The notes under the pieces: generated by a model
Database searches by the model: none
What the model saw: the letters and a program-made list of their open reading frames with translations, nothing else
What the model was told of the DNA's origin: nothing
In this document: positions 59,924 through 64,000 of the stretch, piece by piece
Position numbering within the stretch: position 1 is the stretch's first letter
Layout: every line of letters starts with the position of its first letter
Assembly: GCA_041905795.1 (NCBI GenBank)
Contig: JAYRKL010000010.1
Coordinates: forward strand, 1-64,000
Reading direction: 5' to 3'
DNA length: 64,000 nt
Origin: SHVO01 sp041905795
GTDB taxonomy: Bacteria; Pseudomonadota; Alphaproteobacteria; Rhodospirillales; Rhodospirillaceae
Program-made: the position numbers and the translations under genes

Positions 59924-60747
59924 CACGTCGCCTCCGCGCTCATGGCGACCGGGCCGTTTTCCCGCGCGGTCCACAGTCTCATCGCCGCGCCCTCGCGTTT
60001 TGCATGGAGAACGAAGGGCGTGTTGGCGAACAAGGGCGACTGGCCGCGGAAGGTGAAACGGTTGGGCGCCGTGCCCGCCAGGTCGGCGGCAAAGTGCAGC
60101 AGCAAGGTGGCCTGCAAGGGGCCGTGCACCACCAGGTCGGGGTAGCCCTCCTCTTTGGTGACATAAGGATAGTCGTAGTGGATGCGGTGGCCGTTGAAGG
60201 TCAGCGCCGAATAGCGGAACAGCAGCAGCGGCGTGGGATCGATGACGCGCGTATGTTCACCGCGTTCCGCCGGCGCGCCGGTTGTCGCAGCGCCGTCGGC
60301 GCCGCGATAAACGATGTTGTGGCGCTCCTCCACCGCCAAGCGGCCGCCCACGATGATGCGATGGTCCACGTCGACAAAGCACAAGGTCCCGCTGCGGCCG
60401 TGCTTGATGTTGACGTCGGCGATGCGCGATGTGCGTTGGATGGACTCACCAATTTTGAGGTCGGCGTGGAAGGTGACCGCGCCCCCGGCCCACATGCGCC
60501 GGGGCAAGGGTACCGGCGGCAGAAAGCCGCCGCGCTTGATATGGCCGTCGGGGCCGACGCCGTCCGCCGGCGTGGCCGGGATCGCCAGGCAGAAATGGAT
60601 CAGACGCGGCGCGCCTTCCCCCGCGAGCCCTAACGTCGCGCGGAACCTATCCACCAATCCCGCCGTCAGCACATCGGCCGTGACCTCCTCGCGTCCGATC
60701 CAGATTTTGAAATGGTCCAGATTCAAATCGAGGCCCAGGTCAGTCAC
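59920..60747 (-). CDS. Mesaconyl-C4-CoA hydratase-like (hot-dog MaoC/FAS1-like dehydratase)
   Basis: 275-residue double-hot-dog enzyme. The N-terminal half matches the FAS1-like dehydratase domain (about 5-150, with GREEVTADVLTAGLVDRFRA). The C-terminal half carries FRYSALTFNGHRIHYDYPYV and DLVVHGPLQATLLL, the active-site loop of Meh-type hydratases. It is adjacent to a class III CoA transferase, the mct/meh arrangement of mesaconyl-CoA or itaconyl-CoA metabolism. GTG 60747 follows GGAG and overlaps the transferase stop by 8 nt; the ATG at 60777 is less likely. The substrate is inferred from family and context. Confidence 0.8.
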   Translation of the reverse strand: MTDLGLDLNLDHFKIWIGREEVTADVLTAGLVDRFRATLGLAGEGAPRLIHFCLAIPATPADGVGPDGHIKRGGFLPPVPLPRRMWAGGAVTFHADLKIGESIQRTSRIADVNIKHGRSGTLCFVDVDHRIIVGGRLAVEERHNIVYRGADGAATTGAPAERGEHTRVIDPTPLLLFRYSALTFNGHRIHYDYPYVTKEEGYPDLVVHGPLQATLLLHFAADLAGTAPNRFTFRGQSPLFANTPFVLHAKREGAAMRLWTARENGPVAMSAEATW

Positions 60748-61864
60748 GATTTTCTCCAATCGCGGGCACCGCCCCATACGCGCGCGGCGCGCCCACCACT
60801 TGCGGCCCCGGCGCGGGATACGACACCGGGCCGCCCGGTGTCGCCACCGTGATGCGCCGCAGGTGGGGATGTTTGGCCAAGGCCGCCATGTCGTTGACGG
60901 CGGCGAAAGCGATATCGGCGCCGCTCAATATCTTCTCGGCGTCCGCGGCGTCCACGGCCGCAAAGGCTTTCGCCACCAGGCCGTCGGTTTCGGCGCGGTT
61001 CTTGACCCGGTCGACATTGGTCTTGAAGCGCGGATCGGCGGCGGCGACAGGATTTTTCAGGAACACATCGGCGAGCTTCGCCCATTCCCGGTCGCTCTGG
61101 ATGGAGATCAGGATGCTTTTACCGTCCTTGCACAGGAACACGCCGTAGGGCGAAATGGAGGGATGTGCGAGGCCGAGACGTTGCGGCGGCTTGCCGCCCT
61201 CGTGATTGAGCAGCGGCACCGTCAGCCAGTCGGCCATGACATCGAACATGGCGATGCGGATATCGGCGCCTTCCCCGGTGGCGGCGCGCACGATCAGCGC
61301 TTCCAGGATGGCGGCATGGGCGGCGGCGCCGGTGGCGATATCGACAATGGACACGCCCACCCGCGCCGGCTCGCCGGGACCGCCGGTGATGGAGGCGAGG
61401 CCGGAGTCCGCCTGGATCAGCAGGTCGTAGGCCTTGCGGTCGGCGTACGGCCCGTGGTCGCCGTAGCCGGAGATGGAGCAGCAGATCAGGCGCGGATGTC
61501 TGGCGCGCAGGTCTTCCGGCCCCACCCCCAGGCGCGCCGCGGCGCCGGGCTTCAGGTTCTGGATGAACACGTCCGCCGTGGCCGCCAGCGCCGCCAGCCG
61601 GGCGCGGCCCTGGGCGGTGGCGGCGTCCACCACCACCGACTCCTTGCCGCGGTTGAGCCAGACGAAATAGCTGCTCTGTCCCTTGGCCACGTCGTCGTAG
61701 CCGCGGGCGAAGTCGCCCTCGGGGCGCTCGATCTTGAGCACCCGCGCGCCGGCGTCGGCCAGCCGCGCGCTGCAATAGGGCGCCGCCACCGCCTGCTCCA
61801 GCGCGACGACGGTCAGGCCGGCCAAGGGGCTTTTCGCTGTGGGGTTCATGAGGCGACTTTGCAT
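60740..61864 (-). CDS. Class III (CaiB/BaiF) CoA transferase, mesaconyl/itaconate-type
   Basis: 374-residue CoA transferase. Signatures are LAGLTVVALEQAVAAPYCSARLADAGARVLKIERPEGDFAR, the catalytic Asp region AYDLLIQADSGLASITGG, and the segment FDVMADWLTVPLLNHEG, which recalls mesaconyl-CoA C1-C4 transferase (Mct) and itaconate CoA transferases. It would move CoA within mesaconate or onto a C5 diacid, supplying the hydratase that follows. Start 61864 is backed by GAGGG. No citE-like lyase is present, so the pathway is incomplete here. Confidence 0.87.
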   Translation of the reverse strand: MQSRLMNPTAKSPLAGLTVVALEQAVAAPYCSARLADAGARVLKIERPEGDFARGYDDVAKGQSSYFVWLNRGKESVVVDAATAQGRARLAALAATADVFIQNLKPGAAARLGVGPEDLRARHPRLICCSISGYGDHGPYADRKAYDLLIQADSGLASITGGPGEPARVGVSIVDIATGAAAHAAILEALIVRAATGEGADIRIAMFDVMADWLTVPLLNHEGGKPPQRLGLAHPSISPYGVFLCKDGKSILISIQSDREWAKLADVFLKNPVAAADPRFKTNVDRVKNRAETDGLVAKAFAAVDAADAEKILSGADIAFAAVNDMAALAKHPHLRRITVATPGGPVSYPAPGPQVVGAPRAYGAVPAIGENRD

Positions 61865-61919
61865 GACCGGTCCCTCAGCCCGCAATTGAAATGCGCGCCG
61901 GGCATGCCACACTCCGGGC

Positions 61920-62666
61920 ATGGGTTACACGGCACACCACCCGCTCACACTGGGCCCGGACCTGAAAGCGGAGACGATCCACGCGCGCCGCATGGCGCGC
62001 CTGCTGGCCGATGCCGGTAATCCGCGCCGCGCCTCCGACGCCGCCGCCTATGCCCACGACCTGCTCGACGGCACGCTCAAGGCCAAGGTCGCCGGCCCGG
62101 TTGCCTGCGCCAAGGGCTGCGACCTCTGCTGCCATACCTTCGTCAGCGCCACGATCCCGGAGATCTTCCGCCTCGCCGACCTGCTGCGCGCCGATGGCCT
62201 CCCCGCCGCGCCCATCATCGCCGCCGCCGGGCAGGCCAAGGCCATCGGCCAGGGGCGGCGCTTCACCACCCGCGTCTCCTGCCCGCTGTTGGCGAGCGGC
62301 CTCTGCGGCGGCTACGGCGCGCGGCCTTTGGCCTGCCGCACCATGCTGTCGCGGTCGCTGGCGGCCTGCACGGCCTATTTCCCCCTCGACGGCTCCGGCG
62401 CCCTGGACTACGCCCCCGGCGCCCGTGAGTCCCGGGGACGCGTCGAGATGATCCTGGCGGCGGCGCTGTCGCTGGCCGGATTGCCGGGAAAACATGTGGA
62501 ACTGATCCAGGGCCTCGCGGTGGCGCTCACCGCCGACAACGCCGAGGAACGCTGGCTCGCGGGTGAAGATGTGTTCGCCGGCGTGGAAACCGACAGCGGC
62601 GACGCCAAGAGCGATCTTGCAACCTGGGCGCCGATCCTCGCCGCTGAAGTGCGCAAGGCCGTCTAA
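61920..62666 (+). CDS. YkgJ family cysteine-cluster protein
   Basis: 248-residue protein with a Cys cluster typical of the YkgJ/CxxCxxCC group, thought to bind zinc or an Fe-S centre: CAKGCDLCC, SCPLLASGLCGGYGARPLACR and AACTAYF. The remainder is helical. It is divergent from the CoA transferase with 55 nt between starts. Biochemical role unknown. Confidence 0.82.
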   Translation: MGYTAHHPLTLGPDLKAETIHARRMARLLADAGNPRRASDAAAYAHDLLDGTLKAKVAGPVACAKGCDLCCHTFVSATIPEIFRLADLLRADGLPAAPIIAAAGQAKAIGQGRRFTTRVSCPLLASGLCGGYGARPLACRTMLSRSLAACTAYFPLDGSGALDYAPGARESRGRVEMILAAALSLAGLPGKHVELIQGLAVALTADNAEERWLAGEDVFAGVETDSGDAKSDLATWAPILAAEVRKAV

Positions 62667-62722
62667 TCGGTCGAAAGCCATGGCGGTCCCGCTATAAGAT
62701 GGGCGCCGATGGGGGGAACGGC

Positions 62723-64000
62723 GTGCGCTGTGCTTGGGCAATCATATGCGGCCTTGTCTTCGCCGCCGGCGCCGCGGTCGCGCAGGTGGAGCCGTTCGAG
62801 GCCGACGACACCGTCCTCCCGCCGCTGCATGTTTCACGTGAAACAGTGCTTCCGGAAAAACCGGCTGCGCTTCCTTCCCGCCCTTTGCGCCTGCTGCTCG
62901 CCTATACGCCCAAAGCCCTGAGCGACGTGCCGGATATCCATGCGGCGGCGGCGCAGATCGTCAGTCAGATCAACCTGACGCTCGCCAACTCCAACATCGC
63001 GCTGACGGTGGAACTGGCGGGCATGGACCGCGTCGATTACATCGAGGCCGCCGACGAGACCTCGGGCTCGATGCTCAACGCCGCCACCACCGGTGTCGGG
63101 GATTTCGCGCGCATCGCCGGACTGCGCCAGGCGGTCAAGGCCGACCTGGTCATGGCGCTGGCGCACTGGGTCTATGACAACAACTGCGGGCGCGGCTGGC
63201 AGCTGGACAATCTCGATGCCGGCGTATCCTTGAGCGACGCCGCGCGATACGGCGTCAGTGTGGTTTCCACCGACGGCGACAACTGCGCCTATGTCCGCTC
63301 CGCGCCTCATGAGATCGGCCATAACCTGGGCGCGGCCCACGACCGTTACGTCACGCCCAATGCCCAGCCCGGCCCCGCCGGCTACAACTATGGCTTCGCC
63401 GACCCGGCGGCCCGCGTGCGCGACATCATGGCCTACGCCAACGAATGCACCGCGCAGGGCGTGCGCTGCGTCCGCCTGTTCATCTACGCCGATCCCGACA
63501 TCCTCCACAACGGCCGGCCGATGGGCGTGCCGGTGACCAGCCCCAAGGCCGCGGCGGCGGCGCGGCGCATCCGCGAGATCGCGCCTTACGTGACGCAGTT
63601 CCGCGACACCCTGCGCGGCGGCGCCAATATGCTGGCGGTGGCCACCACCGGCCAGGGCGCGGTGACGGGCCCGAAGATCGACTGCGGGCCGGCGTGCAGC
63701 GCCGAATATGCGGAGAACGCGCAGATCGTGCTGGCCGCCCGCCCCGCCTCCGGCTGGCGGCTCGCCGGCTGGGGCGGCAGCTGCAGCGGCCTCGGCGCCT
63801 GCGCCGTGACCGTGGCCGGCGGCCAAAGCGTGAGCGCCGCTTTCGTCCCCTCGCTGCACCTGGGCGGCCTCGGCGCCGCGTCGTCCTTGCGCCTGGCCAA
63901 CACCGGCGCAACGGCGGGACGCGCCGTGGTGTATCTCACCAATCCCGCCACCGGCGCCGACCTCGGCCGCTGGGTGAGCCCCGCGATCGCGCCCAACGCC
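62723..64000 (+). CDS. Exported reprolysin-like zinc metalloprotease with bacterial repeat domain (3' end beyond window)
   Basis: Partial gene, at least 426 residues and open at the right edge. GTG 62723 follows GGGGGAA and gives a signal peptide (WAIICGLVFAAGAAVAQ). A propeptide-like region precedes LRLLLAYTPKALSDV, then an M12B/reprolysin-like domain with H196-EIGHNLGAAHD and IMAYANE (Met-turn). A single InlB-B-type repeat follows (VATTGQGAVTG ... WRLAGWGGSCSG ... AAFVP), then the start of a module (SLRLANTGATAG ... LGRWVSPAIAP) also found in the 19958-22171 protein. A parS site sits in codons 36-41. Confidence 0.88.
   Translation, partial: MRCAWAIICGLVFAAGAAVAQVEPFEADDTVLPPLHVSRETVLPEKPAALPSRPLRLLLAYTPKALSDVPDIHAAAAQIVSQINLTLANSNIALTVELAGMDRVDYIEAADETSGSMLNAATTGVGDFARIAGLRQAVKADLVMALAHWVYDNNCGRGWQLDNLDAGVSLSDAARYGVSVVSTDGDNCAYVRSAPHEIGHNLGAAHDRYVTPNAQPGPAGYNYGFADPAARVRDIMAYANECTAQGVRCVRLFIYADPDILHNGRPMGVPVTSPKAAAAARRIREIAPYVTQFRDTLRGGANMLAVATTGQGAVTGPKIDCGPACSAEYAENAQIVLAARPASGWRLAGWGGSCSGLGACAVTVAGGQSVSAAFVPSLHLGGLGAASSLRLANTGATAGRAVVYLTNPATGADLGRWVSPAIAPNA
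62830..62845. promoter_or_regulatory. parS centromere site (ParB-binding)
   Basis: TGTTTCACGTGAAACA is a perfect 16-bp palindrome identical to the parS core consensus recognised by chromosomal ParB. It lies inside the metalloprotease reading frame, encoding H-V-S-R-E-T. Chance occurrence in 64 kb is well below 1 in 10,000. Confidence 0.85.

Overview
The window is a contiguous piece of a GC-rich bacterial chromosome (roughly two thirds G+C by eye) and reads as an alphaproteobacterium. The evidence is a DivK with its aspartate at position 53, a gatCAB operon, a pyrB-pyrC' pair with the alphaproteobacterial non-HxH PyrC, a perfect parS site, TonB-receptor/FecI/FecR signalling, and dispersed repeats with the 'CCGG(T)TTCCAC ... 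ATGCTCTAGA' core common in alphaproteobacterial intergenic DNA. The genus cannot be fixed from sequence alone; a Rhizomicrobium/Micropepsis-like or related lineage is a guess. There is no phage, plasmid, insertion sequence, rRNA or CRISPR array.

Layout. 0-5 kb, minus strand: tRNA-Ser(GCT), a glutathione transferase, a small membrane protein coupled to a VOC protein, and gatC-gatA-gatB for tRNA amidation. 5-18.5 kb, plus strand: a housekeeping run of ruvX, pyrB, pyrC', plsY, dprA, topA, rnr and a S41 protease, followed by two tandem GNAT genes. A small lower-GC islet (about 8.56-9.31 kb) with a murein-endopeptidase remnant interrupts plsY and dprA. 18.5-33 kb is mixed: a GAF histidine kinase, a large secreted repeat protein, ppa, cysK, rpmG, two tandem surface-carbohydrate proteins, an exported amidase, divK, purU, a degenerate response regulator, and an HxlR regulator with a DUF2000 partner. 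33-39 kb: a BatA-like VWA protein and an MdtAB-like RND efflux pair. 39-49 kb: a DsrE protein divergent from a TsdA-like dihaem cytochrome, a Tat-exported VOC protein, small periplasmic proteins, a P-type ATPase, and a tight msrB-dipZ-msrA operon. 49-64 kb: a GT39 glycosyltransferase, a FecI-FecR-TonB receptor unit, two zinc metalloproteases (the second cut by the window edge), a PAS protein, a CoA-transferase/mesaconyl-type hydratase/DUF3750 operon and a YkgJ protein.

How genes work together. GatCAB makes Gln-tRNA and/or Asn-tRNA by amidation. PyrB with the PyrC-like protein serves pyrimidine synthesis, the latter probably structurally. TopA, RNase R, DprA and RuvX are nucleic-acid maintenance enzymes. 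MsrB, DipZ and MsrA look like a self-contained periplasmic methionine-sulfoxide repair system: DipZ would carry electrons across the membrane to two exported reductases, and it carries its own Met-rich linker. FecI/FecR and an STN-bearing receptor form a cell-surface signalling unit.

The most unusual points are: a perfect 16-bp parS palindrome inside the coding sequence of an exported metalloprotease; an RNase R gene whose N-terminal winged helix can only be read from an ATT (or ATA) start; the Met-rich DipZ in the Msr operon; three GTACCnGGTAC palindromes before the first zinc protease; a 37-bp palindromic operator before the HxlR gene; and a response regulator whose phospho-acceptor Asp is Glu. 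All functional calls are from motif recognition by eye; no database search was run.
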